A DNA stretch of 57,360 bases from Marvinbryantia formatexigens (lineage in GTDB: Bacteria > Bacillota > Clostridia > Oscillospirales > Ruminococcaceae). The stretch is taken from NCBI GenBank assembly GCA_021771035.1, contig JAETPU010000017.1:1-57360 (forward strand), written 5' to 3'. The position numbers and the translations under genes were made by a program. Each line of letters starts with the position of its first letter. Within the stretch, counting starts at the first letter, position 1. Below are positions 16,958 to 25,996 of this stretch, piece by piece. The notes under the pieces were generated by a model that saw only the letters and a program-made list of their open reading frames with translations, did no database searches and was not told the DNA's origin.

Positions 16958-17194
16958 CTATAAACTATTTTTTAAGGGAGAGAATTGATCCCTTAGCGAA
17001 ATATGAAAGACATTTTGAATACGAACAAGTAAGCGAACATTTAATCTTTCGGGAATAGTACCTTTTTCAATCAGATTCATATGATATTGGCTAATTTGCA
17101 GAATTTCAGCCATCTGCTTCTTGGAGTAACCGTGGATTTTTCTAAGATAAATGATATTGTCCGTGAATATTTTTTGTTCCGTCTGGATGTCCAT
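16958..17194 (-). CDS. Small XRE-family transcriptional regulator
   Basis: 78 residues, almost entirely one helix-turn-helix domain: L-R-K-I-H-G-Y-S-K-K-Q-M-A-E-I-L-Q-I-S, with recognition helix H-M-N-L-I-E-K-G. The start is ATG 17194, with AGGAGG nine bases upstream; the open frame extends 23 codons further without a site. Base composition is clearly more AT-rich than the flanking housekeeping genes, as for the other small regulators here, so acquisition by transfer is plausible. Two dyads at 17235-17286 just upstream look like autoregulatory operators. The target genes are unknown; the divergent XRE gene is the obvious candidate. Confidence 0.82.
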   Translation of the reverse strand: MDIQTEQKIFTDNIIYLRKIHGYSKKQMAEILQISQYHMNLIEKGTIPERLNVRLLVRIQNVFHISLRDQFSPLKNSL

Positions 17195-17234
17195 ATTATT
17201 TCCTCCTACTTTACAATAAAAAACCGATTGCGTT

Positions 17235-17286
17235 TTAGGTATTATATTACCTAACATTACCAATATTATAGGTTATTTATTACCTA
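17235..17286. promoter_or_regulatory. Two dyad operator sites between divergent XRE genes
   Basis: TTAGGTA-TTATAT-TACCTAA (17235-17254) is a perfect 7-bp-arm dyad. TAGGTTATTTATTACCTA (17269-17286) is a second, near-perfect copy of the same half-site 34 bp away. Both lie directly upstream of the minus-strand XRE start, where its promoter should be. Confidence 0.65.
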
Positions 17287-17516
17287 AAGTCAATAGTTCC
17301 TGTTGATCCTGTGATATAATAACCTCACTAAGCGATGCTTTAGATGGCTGAGAACATTGAATCGTTTGTAGAAAGTCTGGACGACTTTCCTTTTACTAAA
17401 ATAATTGTATGTAGTACAGCCAAAGCTTTCAACCGTTCAAACGCTGTTGAATAATCTTTTCAGTTATTATTCTTACATTACACTTGGATAGTTTAGATAT
17501 AAAGGAGCGGAGAAGT

Positions 17517-17735
17517 ATGGATACACTCTGCATTTTGCGGGAACTGAGAGAGGATAAGGGACTCACTCAAAAGGAAATTGCGAATCTGCTTCATATTGAC
17601 CAGAGTTACTACAGCAAATATGAGAGAGGCATCAGGCCGTTGCCAATCAGCCATTTAATTCTCCTATGCCAATTTTATCATGTGTCTGCGGATTATATCC
17701 TTGGACTGCCTGATTTGCCGTATCCCCAAAAATAA
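17517..17735 (+). CDS. Small XRE-family transcriptional regulator
   Basis: 72 residues, a single HTH_3 domain: L-R-E-D-K-G-L-T-Q-K-E-I-A-N-L-L-H-I, recognition helix S-Y-Y-S-K-Y-E-R-G, then the usual L-P-I-S-H-L-I-L-L-C-Q-F-Y-H-V-S-A-D-Y-I-L-G-L tail. The start is ATG 17517, with AAAGGAG nine bases upstream. It is divergent from the other XRE gene across a 320-bp AT-rich region with dyads. The short form without an effector domain is typical of repressors from mobile elements, but no such element is recognisable around it. Confidence 0.85.
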   Translation: MDTLCILRELREDKGLTQKEIANLLHIDQSYYSKYERGIRPLPISHLILLCQFYHVSADYILGLPDLPYPQK

Positions 17736-17754
17736 TTGACAGAAGGTTCCCGCT

Positions 17755-17955
17755 GTTATGGCAGTAACTTAATAGACGGGGCTTGAATTGACTGCGGAAG
17801 TTTTGGCTTGTCCAAAACTTCACGGAGGTGCTGAATAACTAAGCGCTCCATGGACTGGGCGCACCTCCGATGAACCCCCGGATTACGGCAGTAACTTAAT
17901 AGACGGGGCTTGGATTGACTGCGGAAGTTTTGGCTTGCCCGAAACTTCACGGAAA
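17755..17955 (-). repeat. Hairpin-mosaic repeat family A, locus 2 (inverted, two tandem copies)
   Basis: A 65-bp unit (ggcagtaacttaatagacgg... through ...acttcacgg) occurs at 17759-17825 and again at 17886-17953 with few changes. Read on the minus strand it matches the module GTCTATCAAAGTTCTGCCGT plus CCGGGGGTTCATC seen at 34.0-34.5 kb. It contains the GAAGTTTTGG/CCAAAACTTC hairpin. Confidence 0.8.
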
Positions 17956-18224
17956 CGATTTGGAAGGCCAGCCGGTTCCCAAAGATCACGACGAGTAAAC
18001 GGCATAAACCTCAGCAAAATGCTTGTACAGAACCATAAAAAGGACGATGAAAAGCCCCCGCCGCAGGAAAACAGATGCAGCAGGGGGCAATTTGTATTTG
18101 TATGATAAAGCCATAGACGATAGGAAAAGAAACGCCGGAGAACCATACAGCCGGGGAAATAAACTATGAGCGCACAAATTCCCGGAAGCATCCGCGTCTC
18201 AAACCAAAACATGGGGCCGGGCTA

Positions 18225-20006
18225 TTATTCCCCGGCAGGCTCACCGGCCTGGGCGGCATCCTCACAACCGGCCCGGCAGACAATCCCACGCTCGGCGTCC
18301 ACGGTTACGGCGGTGGAATTTTTCAGGATATCCGTGGCGTTCTTGGCCCCGACGATAACAGGGATATCCAAAGTCAGCCCAACAATCGCCGCATGGGAAT
18401 TGAGCCCCGGCTCCTCGGTTACAATGGCCCGGGCCTGTTTGAGCAGCGGCAGGATTGTATTGGTGGTCTTGGGAATCACCAGCACATCGCCCCGGCGGAA
18501 ATTCGCCATCGCCTCCGACTGCGTATGAGCCAGGCACACATTGCCGCACACTGAATGGGCGTTGACGCCCTCGCCGGTCACTAAAATATCGCCCACCACG
18601 TGCACCTTGAGCAGATTGGTGGTTCCGGAAATCCCCAGGGGCACACCCGCGGTCACAACCACAATGTCTCCGCTTTTTACCAGTCCGGCCTGCTGGGCCA
18701 CCTCAACGGCATGGTTGAACAGTTCGTCCGTATTATTTTTTTCCTCCACCATCAGCGGCGTGACCCCCCAGGACATATTCATCTGGCGGCACACCTGAGG
18801 AATTGTCGTACAGCCGATAATCGGCACCTCAGGCCGGTATTTGGAGATCATCCGCGCCGTCTGGCCGGATTTTGTCACCGTAATGATCGCCGAGGCACCC
18901 AGATCATGGGCTGTGGTACAGGTGGCATGGGAGATGGCGTTGGTGACGTCGGACTTGGAATCAAAATTCCGGGAGAAAAAGCGTTTTTTATAGTCGATAT
19001 CCAATTCCGCCCGCTCGGCAATCTTCGCCATGGTCTTTACCGCCTCGATGGGATACGCTCCCGCGGCAGTCTCGCCGGAGAGCATAATGGCGCTGGTGCC
19101 GTCATAGATGGCGTTGGCCACATCCGTGGCTTCCGCCCTGGTGGGACGGGGGTTCTTCATCATGCTCTCCAGCATCTGCGTGGCGGTTATCACCTGCTTG
19201 CCCGCATTATAGGCCTTCTTAATGAGCATTTTCTGCAGGACGGGGACCTCCTCCAGGGGGATTTCCACGCCCATATCGCCCCGGGCAATCATCACGCCGT
19301 CGGACACCTTGAGAATTTCATCAATGTTGCTGACACCCTGTGCGTTTTCGATTTTGGCGATCAGCCGGATGGAATCGCATTTGCGGCTGTCCAGAATTTT
19401 ACGGATTTCCAAAATATCCTCAGCACTGCGGCAGAAGGAAGCGGCGATAAAGTCGAAGCCCTGCTCGATGCCGAACAGGATGTCCTCCCTATCCCGCTGG
19501 CTGATATAGGGCATAGACAAGTCCACCTGCGGGACATTCACGCCCTTGCGGTCGGAGATATGCCCGCCGTTGACTACCACGCAGGAGATCAGCGTCCCTG
19601 TGATGTCGGTCACCTTGAGTTCAATGAGCCCGTCGTCCAAAAGGATGGTGGAGCCTCTCGAGACATCCCCCGGCAGGCCCTCGTAGCTGATACTGGCACA
19701 GTCTTTGGTGCCAATGACAGATTCCGTTGTCAGATTGAAGGGATCCCCCGCCTCCAGATCGGCTCCGCCGTTTTCAAATTGTCCCAGGCGGATCTCCGGG
19801 CCCTTGGTATCCAAAAGGGACGCCACCGGTATTTCCAATTCCGCACTGACGCTCCGCAGCATCCTCAAGTTTTCCCGGTGCTGGGCATGATCGCCGTGGG
19901 AAAAATTAAAACGCGCTACATTCATTCCCGCCAGAATCAGACTTTTCATCTTTTCCTCTGTGGAAGTGGACGGCCCCAGGGTGCAGACAATCTTTGTTTT
20001 ACGCAT
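18225..20006 (-). CDS. pyk: Pyruvate kinase with C-terminal PEP-utiliser domain
   Basis: 593 residues. The N-terminal barrel starts R-K-T-K-I-V-C-T-L-G-P and has N-F-S-H-G-D, L-D-T-K-G-P-E-I-R and the signature I-A-K-I-E-N-A-Q-G-V (catalytic lysine), then M-I-A-R-G-D-M-G-V-E and the allosteric C domain. About 110 extra residues at the end (G-E-G-V-N-A-H-S to V-D-A-E-R-G-I-V-C-R-A) form the PEP-utiliser mobile domain found in Bacillus and many Clostridia, with the phosphohistidine-like L-N-S-H-A-A-I-V. The enzyme makes ATP and pyruvate from PEP in glycolysis. ATG 20006 follows GGAAAGGA. It is transcribed alone; the usual pfkA neighbour is absent. Confidence 0.96.
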   Translation of the reverse strand: MRKTKIVCTLGPSTSTEEKMKSLILAGMNVARFNFSHGDHAQHRENLRMLRSVSAELEIPVASLLDTKGPEIRLGQFENGGADLEAGDPFNLTTESVIGTKDCASISYEGLPGDVSRGSTILLDDGLIELKVTDITGTLISCVVVNGGHISDRKGVNVPQVDLSMPYISQRDREDILFGIEQGFDFIAASFCRSAEDILEIRKILDSRKCDSIRLIAKIENAQGVSNIDEILKVSDGVMIARGDMGVEIPLEEVPVLQKMLIKKAYNAGKQVITATQMLESMMKNPRPTRAEATDVANAIYDGTSAIMLSGETAAGAYPIEAVKTMAKIAERAELDIDYKKRFFSRNFDSKSDVTNAISHATCTTAHDLGASAIITVTKSGQTARMISKYRPEVPIIGCTTIPQVCRQMNMSWGVTPLMVEEKNNTDELFNHAVEVAQQAGLVKSGDIVVVTAGVPLGISGTTNLLKVHVVGDILVTGEGVNAHSVCGNVCLAHTQSEAMANFRRGDVLVIPKTTNTILPLLKQARAIVTEEPGLNSHAAIVGLTLDIPVIVGAKNATDILKNSTAVTVDAERGIVCRAGCEDAAQAGEPAGE

Positions 20007-20598
20007 ACTTCATCAATCCTTTCCGGGCTCTACTAATTCCAGAGTCCCGCTACAATCGTGTCCCTTTCAGGGCAGTTCGCAGAAAAGGCCGGGCGGATGG
20101 GTCAGTATCCGCTGTACCGTTTTTGCAGACCATATGAATGGAAAGGGAGAGGGGTTCTCCCGGACACGCAAAAAAGAAATCAAAATTTCACCAATTATAA
20201 CTATACCTGGTTATTGCCGCAAATGCAAGAGGAACAGTAGCTTAACATATCCGGAAAACCATATTTTGCGATGCCTTCGCTGATGATATGGCAGCAAAAT
20301 AGACGGTTCAGGCTCAGTTGGTATCGTTGCCCACCCACTTTGCGGGGATAGTGCGCCTCTGCCACATGACAGCCGGTTATAAAACAGGGGTTCTTTTCCT
20401 CAAAACACCGCTATCCCCGTTTGGGGATGGCGCAAAAGGCAGGTATTCCTGAAAACGCCTGTTTTTGCAAACGGGTACGGGGCTATCCGTTACTTATTTA
20501 ATATAGAGGGCGCGATTTCCTCGCCGGGTTCCCCGCATTACAGGATACAGCGGGGCTCTATACCGTCACAAGCGCACAGACACCGCCTTTCCGTACAG
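20007..20598. other. Intergenic stretch with hairpins, no gene recognised
   Basis: About 590 bp upstream of pyk. A GCTATCCCC/GGGGATgGC hairpin is seen at about 20410-20432, and a CAGG/CCTG hairpin with a T5 tail follows near 20441-20466. No open frame has a good ribosome binding site. Confidence 0.5.
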
Positions 20599-20633
20599 AA
20601 AAAACTCCTCCGGCACAGGCCGAAGGAGTTTTT
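20599..20633. terminator. Rho-independent terminator of the XRE gene
   Basis: AAAAACTCCTcCGG (20600-20613) pairs with CCGaAGGAGTTTTT (20620-20633) with runs of T on both strands. It lies 25 bp after the end of the minus-strand XRE gene. Confidence 0.85.
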
Positions 20634-20657
20634 ATGATCCCCATGGGGGGACTGCTC

Positions 20658-21008
20658 TCAGGAATCTGACGACAGCTTAATGGCCCCGCCGTCCAGATTT
20701 TGCAGCATTTGACGTACGACCAGCAGCACAAACTGCACCTCCTGCTCGGTTCGTCCGCTGAGCAGCGCCGCAAGCTGCTCCTCCTGAGGGGTGCGCCCGG
20801 ACTGTGTAAATCCCAGCAGGGTATTGGGATCCACCCGCAGGGCCTGTGCCAGCTTACATAAGCTGACGGTACCGGGAAGCCGCATCCCGGTTTCAATCTG
20901 GCTTATAAAAATGGGGGATACGCCGGCGCGCTCCGCCAGCTGTTCCTGGGTCATATATGACTGGACACGAAACTTCCGGATATTCTCACGCAATAGATCT
21001 TCAACCAT
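20658..21008 (-). CDS. XRE-family transcriptional regulator
   Basis: 116 residues. The N-terminal HTH_3 domain is complete (Y-M-T-Q-E-Q-L-A-E-R-A-G-V-S-P-I-F-I-S-Q-I-E-T-G, then L-P-G-T-V-S-L-C-K-L-A-Q-A-L-R-V). A C-terminal 45-residue acidic helical part (P-Q-E-E-Q-L-A-A-L-L) may mediate oligomerisation. The start ATG at 21008 has a GGGGG nine bases upstream. A TACTAT-TAGCAT-ATAGTA dyad lies 23 bp upstream of the start, a likely self-operator. It is divergent from a small membrane protein gene, the closest possible target. Confidence 0.87.
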   Translation of the reverse strand: MVEDLLRENIRKFRVQSYMTQEQLAERAGVSPIFISQIETGMRLPGTVSLCKLAQALRVDPNTLLGFTQSGRTPQEEQLAALLSGRTEQEVQFVLLVVRQMLQNLDGGAIKLSSDS

Positions 21009-21030
21009 TCCCTTAAACCCCCGTTTAATC

Positions 21031-21048
21031 TACTATTAGCATATAGTA
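21031..21048. promoter_or_regulatory. Dyad, possible operator of the XRE regulator
   Basis: TACTAT-TAGCAT-ATAGTA is a perfect 6-bp-arm inverted repeat 23 bp upstream of the regulator start. A second short dyad, AAACA-CT-TGTTT, is at 21068-21079. Confidence 0.55.
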
Positions 21049-21105
21049 TGTGTTTTATGTCCACAACAAACACTTGTTTATGATATTTTTCTATAATTAA
21101 TGCTA

Positions 21106-21135
21106 TTGCATTATAAATTCCCAGTGTGCTATACT
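21106..21135 (+). promoter_or_regulatory. Possible sigma-A promoter
   Basis: TTGCAT (21106-21111), 18-bp spacer, TATACT (21130-21135), reading toward the small membrane protein gene about 220 bp downstream. Confidence 0.4.
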
Positions 21136-21354
21136 GTTGCCAAGAGATAGTATCGGAATCGGAGATTTTCTGCGCCTGTGCCTGCGGAATCCTTGGAACG
21201 GGTTCTCCAACAGCGGGTTTCAGCGCAGCAGTTGCCCACGGGGGTTCTGGTTGTTTGGGAGCCTTCTGGCTGGTATTTTGTACGATTATAAGACGAAAAA
21301 CAGGAATTTCACCTAGCGACGCCGGTACAATTCCGGAAAGGACTGGTCAATGAG

Positions 21355-21603
21355 ATGGAAGCTGTCGTAATACTCTGTTCGGTTTATCTGGCAAGCTCCC
21401 TGTGCTGGAGCGCTCCAGTCCTGGTGGCGCTTCTTCCGTGGATTTTAGGCGCCGTAGCGCTGTATAACCTGGTGCTGTGTATTTTGAAGATAAAATCCAG
21501 GAACCTGGAGGGCGCCCTGCTGAACTTTATCGCCCTTTTACTGGCAATTCTGGGATTTATCATGCTGGGCCCGCTGACGATTTCCGCCGGCATCCTGCAC
21601 TGA
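21355..21603 (+). CDS. Small predicted membrane protein
   Basis: 82 residues with two to three hydrophobic stretches (residues about 4-45 and 56-80) split by a basic segment, K-I-K-S-R-N-L-E-G. This gives a hairpin-like membrane topology. ATG 21355 has an AAAGGA 12 bases upstream, a rather long spacing. The family is not recognised. Hydrophobic composition alone is weak evidence, but the position between a promoter and a downstream hairpin supports a real gene. Confidence 0.5.
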   Translation: MEAVVILCSVYLASSLCWSAPVLVALLPWILGAVALYNLVLCILKIKSRNLEGALLNFIALLLAILGFIMLGPLTISAGILH

Positions 21604-21651
21604 GACTGCCGTATTCCACCGGAAAGGCAGCTTTCTTCTCCAGCGTCAGAA

Positions 21652-21678
21652 AAGCCGCTGGGACGTGCGCAGCGGCTT
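21652..21678 (+). terminator. Hairpin after the small membrane protein gene
   Basis: AAGCCGCTG (21652-21660) pairs with CAGCGGCTT (21670-21678). The stem is strong but the tail (attaag) has few T residues. Confidence 0.4.
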
Positions 21679-22226
21679 ATTAAGCCGTCACAGCCGGACA
21701 AGCTGGCGCGGATGTGACTGTTTGTGTAAGAGAGCCGGCTCAGATGCGGGCGCGCCCTTAATTTTGCAAAAATCCGAAGCAGAGAGCCCTGGATTCCGGC
21801 GCGGCGTCCGCAGCCGGACCGCGTTTCTGTCCGCCTTGCAGAGCCGTGCCCGCCGTGCACGTTCACCGCCTACGGACATTGGATTTTTCCCTTGACGTGG
21901 CTGTTGGAATATGGTAAAACAGGGAAAAGCCTCAAAATTTGCAATGGGCGTGAGGCACGCTTTCATTCCAGCGGAGCCTTTGTGCCGTACCCGCCGCCTG
22001 GGTTTTGGATTTTCCATACCATACCGGGGGCGCAAACCAGGTTTTGAGGGGCATCTCAGCTACACCGCTGCACATCACAGGCAGCGGTTTTTTACTAAGC
22101 GATGCAGTTTGAGCAGCCATACCAGTTTCCCCATGACTTCCGCGTTTTCCCTGCAATCCCCTGGGAGAACCACGGAGACTTTGGCGGAGAGCGGTAATGG
22201 GCTGCTGTGGAAAGGGAGACAAAACA
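21679..22226. other. Intergenic stretch without recognised genes
   Basis: About 550 bp before the GH2 gene. Long overlapping open frames on both strands are arginine- and proline-rich and look non-coding. I see no promoter I would defend. Confidence 0.5.
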
Positions 22227-25200
22227 ATGAGAGAGCATTTGAGCTTTAACCTGGGATGGAAGTTTGTCCGCAGGGACATCCCCCAGGCCGTATCCGTGGA
22301 GTATCCCCGGGAGGAGCTGGAACGCTGGGAGAGCGTCACGCTTCCCCACTGTCCCCGTCTGGAGCCCTTCGGCAATTCCCAGGTGAAAACCTACCAGGGC
22401 GTGGTGATGTACTGCAAACATTTTGTCCTGCCCCAGAACTGGGAGGGCAAGGAACTGTTTTTGGAATTTGAGGCCGTCATGGGCGTTACGGATGTGTGGC
22501 TCAACGGGGAAAAACTGCACACCAAGCTGGCTGACGAAACCCCGGACTGCCCGGGCGGGGAGGCCCACACCAACTATGGGGGCTATCTTCCCTTTGTGCT
22601 GTCCCTAACGAAGAATGCACGGTTCGGCGGGGAGGAAAATGTGCTGGTGGTGCGCGCCGATAACCGGGACAACGGGCAGGTGCCCCCCGGAAAGCCCCAG
22701 GGACTTTTGGATTTCACCTATTTCGGCGGCATCTACCGCAACACCTGGCTTCATGTCACCGAGCCGGTGCATATCACCAATGCCCTGTTTGAAAACGAGT
22801 GCGCAGGCGGCGGAATTTATGTGGAATATCCCACCGTCACCCAGGCGCTGGCTCAGGTGAAGCTGAAAGTGCACGTTCGCAATTCCAGCGTATCCCCGGC
22901 AAAAATCCGGCTGGGCGTTCGCCTGATGGACCGTTCCGGCAGACTGGTGCAGGAGCAGTCCTCCGAAGCGGAGTTGGTTCCCGGGCGCGCCGTGCACGTT
23001 CCCGCCCAGTTTTCTGTGGAAAATCCCCATCTTTGGGATTTGGAGGATCCGTACTTATATAAAGTAGAGACCACCCTCTGGGAAGGCGAACTCCTTCTGG
23101 ACAGCCAGGAGACCCCCATCGGCATCCGCAGCATCCAGGTGGATCGCAGCCGCGGGCTGCTTCTCAACGGCAAACGCACGCCCATGCTCACAGGAGTAAA
23201 CCGGCATCAGGACTACCCCTACGTGGGCAACGCCGCCAGCGCTTCCCTGCAGCGTCGGGACGCCGTCCTGTTTAAATCCGCTGGCTTCAATGTGGTGCGG
23301 GCGGCCCACTACCCCATGTCCATCGACTTCGTAAACGCCTGTGATGAACTGGGTATTCTGCTGTTTGAGGCCACGCCGGGATGGCAGTGGTACCCGGTGG
23401 ACGCCCCCGAGCCCTTCACGTCCCGGGTGCACAACAATATCCGGCAGATGGTGCGCCGGGACCGCAACCATCCCTGCATCCTGGCCTATGAGGTAGTTCT
23501 CAACGAGACCTATCACGTGCCCTATGGCTACACCCGGGCCAGCGCCAAGGTGGCCCTGAGCGAGCACAGTGACGCCAGGATTTCTACAGAAAGCTATGGA
23601 TATGACGAGAGCGAGGGGGCCAACGGCATCGACCGGGAGGCCGACTTCATGTATGGGATCAAGAATCCTCTGGGAAAATCGGAGAAGGCGCTGGAATTTG
23701 TCCGGGAATACGCCGATTCCTGGACGGAGTCCTATGGGGAATTTAGCTCCAAACGTATCACCCGGGGCGTTACAAAGGGCTGTTATCCCGGCGGTGAGGC
23801 ACGGGAAGTGCTCAAGGCCAATGGGATGCTGTACAGTGAGCCCCACTCCGTTGCCAACCACTACCAAAAATATGCCGAGCGCCCCACCTACACCGGATGC
23901 GCTATCTGGACCGGTATTGACAGCCGGGGAATGTGGAGCATCATGTCGGCCTGCGGCATCTGGGACGGCTTCAGGCTGCCCAAATTCGCCTACTATGCCT
24001 ATGAGAGCCAGCGTCCGGTACAGCACAACCCCATGCTGGAGCTCCAGGGGGTTGCCACCGGGCCCTCCCTGTTTATCGCCAGCTATTGGACAGATTCCCA
24101 CCCCATTGTGGACCGGGCGCGGGACTGCGAGCCCATCAAGGAGCTGGGCAGCGAGGATGCCCGGTTTGTGCCGGTTTACTCCAACGCCAGCCGGGTGATC
24201 CTGCAGGTGCGCCGCGGCGGGGAGGTGCTCTGGGAAGAGGCCCGCACCCCGCTTACCAGCAAGGAGTTTGCGGAAAACGGCCAGGCGGTGGACTACCTGC
24301 CCCATCCCCCCTTCCTGTTCCAGGATGTGCCCTATACCCCGGGCAGCTATCTGCGGGCAATCGGCCTTGACGATTCCGGCGCAGAGCTCATCCGCAAAGA
24401 GGTCCGCACTCCCGGCACGCCCAAACGCCTTCGGCTGTGGGCGGACACCCTGGGCATTCCTCCGGTGGCAGACGGCAGCGATATGCTGCTGGTCCACGCC
24501 GCTGTTGTGGACGAAAACGGGACTGTGTGCTGCCAAGCGGACAACCGCATCCATTTTGCTGTGTCCGCGGGAGCAAAAATCATCGGTGACGGGGATTGCC
24601 TGGCTGACGCCAACCCGGTATGCGCCGAGGCCGGCATCGCCTCCGTGCTGATTGCGATTGAGAATCAGCCGGGGACTGTGGCGCTCACCGCATACGCCGA
24701 CGGGCTTGCGCAAGGGCGCCTGAACCTTCCGGTTCTCCCTGCCAAAACCGTGCAGGCCCCCTTTACGGTGCTGGCGCAGCGTCCGCTTTTTGAAGGGGAA
24801 TCCTCCAATCTGGGCCAATTTTCCTATGAGGCCCAGGGGGAGTACGAGCACGTACCGCTCTTTTACTGCCGGGGAGAGGTGTATCCCCGCAGCTTTGTAT
24901 GTAAAGACGCCGCTCTCACCTTCTCTCTGAACGGGGCATACCGCCGCCTGTTCGCCCGTGCGGTATCCCTGCAGGAGGAAACCAAATTCCAAATCCTGCT
25001 GGACGGGGTTTTGCGCTGTCAGTTCCAGGGGGAAGGGACCAAGGAAATTGATTTGGACATCGGCGGAGCTCATACACTGTGCCTGCGGATCAGCGGAAAA
25101 GGCGCCTGGCTCTCCCCCTATGTACTGGAGGGTTTAAGCGCCCCGGATGAAGGGGAACTGCGCCGAAACCTGGCTCAGGGGAAATCCGCCTGGGCCAGCG

Positions 25201-25898
25201 TGAACCCTCAGGACGCGGCTTTGGCCTTGGGCGCAGATACCGCTTTGGGCTCCGACGGTTCTCAGGGCTGGTTGGGCGCCAAATGGGATGGAACGCCCCA
25301 ATCCTGGCAGGTGGATTTGGGGAAACTGTACGCACTGCGCAACGCCATGGTGCATATCGGCGGCGAAATGGGTTCAGATTCCACCAACTTTACCTACCAT
25401 GTGGAAACCTCTGCGGATGCCGAGACCTGGGAGCGCCAGGCCAGCAGCAAGCGCACCTCCTGGGCCAACGGCACGCTGGATCCATTCGTAGCGCACTCGG
25501 TTCGGTATGTGCGGGTGCTCTTTACGGAAATTGAAGGCGTGATGTCGGCCGGAATCACAAAATTCGAGGTCTATGAGGATTTGGGCGTGGATTCCGTATT
25601 GGAATACAACCTCAAGGGCCTGTGCGCCGAGGGCTATGATGTAGTGTTCGACCCCGCTGTCACCCAGTACCAGCTGCACAAAAAACCAGTGTCCGGGCAA
25701 CTGACCATCCGCGCCATGGCCTTTGACGAAAACGCCTGTGTTTGTATCGATGGCATCCCGGTTGACAACGCGCCCGGCATTCGGGATATTTCCCAGGCCA
25801 GCCCGGTGACAGTACCGGTTGGCGCGGACGGGACGGTGACTGTCACGGTCACCAGCGCAAACGGCAAAGGGAAAAAGAGCTACCAGCTTCATGTGTAA
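22227..25898 (+). CDS. Glycoside hydrolase family 2 (beta-galactosidase-like) with discoidin-like and cadherin-like C-terminal domains
   Basis: 1223 residues. The N-terminal GH2 sugar-binding domain starts F-N-L-G-W-K-F, with D-V-W-L-N-G-E, then an immunoglobulin-like domain and the TIM barrel (T-G-V-N-R-H-Q-D-Y-P, R-A-A-H-Y-P). The acid/base is probably Glu427 in V-L-N-E; the nucleophile is probably Glu501 in W-T-E-S-Y-G. Beta-sandwich domains follow. An F5/8 type C (CBM32-like) domain lies at about 980-1125 (A-Q-G-K-S-A-W-A-S to Y-V-R-V), and a cadherin-like beta-sandwich ends the protein. There is no signal peptide, so it acts in the cytoplasm on imported oligosaccharides, which is unusual given its carbohydrate-binding domain. 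ATG 22227 follows GGGAG. It stands alone, without transporter or regulator; the exact substrate is unknown. Confidence 0.9.
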   Translation: MREHLSFNLGWKFVRRDIPQAVSVEYPREELERWESVTLPHCPRLEPFGNSQVKTYQGVVMYCKHFVLPQNWEGKELFLEFEAVMGVTDVWLNGEKLHTKLADETPDCPGGEAHTNYGGYLPFVLSLTKNARFGGEENVLVVRADNRDNGQVPPGKPQGLLDFTYFGGIYRNTWLHVTEPVHITNALFENECAGGGIYVEYPTVTQALAQVKLKVHVRNSSVSPAKIRLGVRLMDRSGRLVQEQSSEAELVPGRAVHVPAQFSVENPHLWDLEDPYLYKVETTLWEGELLLDSQETPIGIRSIQVDRSRGLLLNGKRTPMLTGVNRHQDYPYVGNAASASLQRRDAVLFKSAGFNVVRAAHYPMSIDFVNACDELGILLFEATPGWQWYPVDAPEPFTSRVHNNIRQMVRRDRNHPCILAYEVVLNETYHVPYGYTRASAKVALSEHSDARISTESYGYDESEGANGIDREADFMYGIKNPLGKSEKALEFVREYADSWTESYGEFSSKRITRGVTKGCYPGGEAREVLKANGMLYSEPHSVANHYQKYAERPTYTGCAIWTGIDSRGMWSIMSACGIWDGFRLPKFAYYAYESQRPVQHNPMLELQGVATGPSLFIASYWTDSHPIVDRARDCEPIKELGSEDARFVPVYSNASRVILQVRRGGEVLWEEARTPLTSKEFAENGQAVDYLPHPPFLFQDVPYTPGSYLRAIGLDDSGAELIRKEVRTPGTPKRLRLWADTLGIPPVADGSDMLLVHAAVVDENGTVCCQADNRIHFAVSAGAKIIGDGDCLADANPVCAEAGIASVLIAIENQPGTVALTAYADGLAQGRLNLPVLPAKTVQAPFTVLAQRPLFEGESSNLGQFSYEAQGEYEHVPLFYCRGEVYPRSFVCKDAALTFSLNGAYRRLFARAVSLQEETKFQILLDGVLRCQFQGEGTKEIDLDIGGAHTLCLRISGKGAWLSPYVLEGLSAPDEGELRRNLAQGKSAWASVNPQDAALALGADTALGSDGSQGWLGAKWDGTPQSWQVDLGKLYALRNAMVHIGGEMGSDSTNFTYHVETSADAETWERQASSKRTSWANGTLDPFVAHSVRYVRVLFTEIEGVMSAGITKFEVYEDLGVDSVLEYNLKGLCAEGYDVVFDPAVTQYQLHKKPVSGQLTIRAMAFDENACVCIDGIPVDNAPGIRDISQASPVTVPVGADGTVTVTVTSANGKGKKSYQLHV

Positions 25899-25954
25899 AG
25901 ATGGGCTGGCGCTCGGCGCCCCTGGGTTAAGGCGCTGATAGTCTCCAAGATCGA

Positions 25955-25990
25955 GAACCCCCCGGCGGGAAACTTCCCGCCGGGGGGTTC
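25955..25990. terminator. Bidirectional terminator-like hairpin
   Basis: A perfect 17-bp-arm inverted repeat (25955-25971 with 25974-25990), very GC-rich, with only a short T tail. It separates the convergent GH2 gene and the minus-strand HTH gene. A shorter relative of the same hairpin is at 27889-27923. Confidence 0.75.
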
Positions 25991-25996
25991 TGCTGC

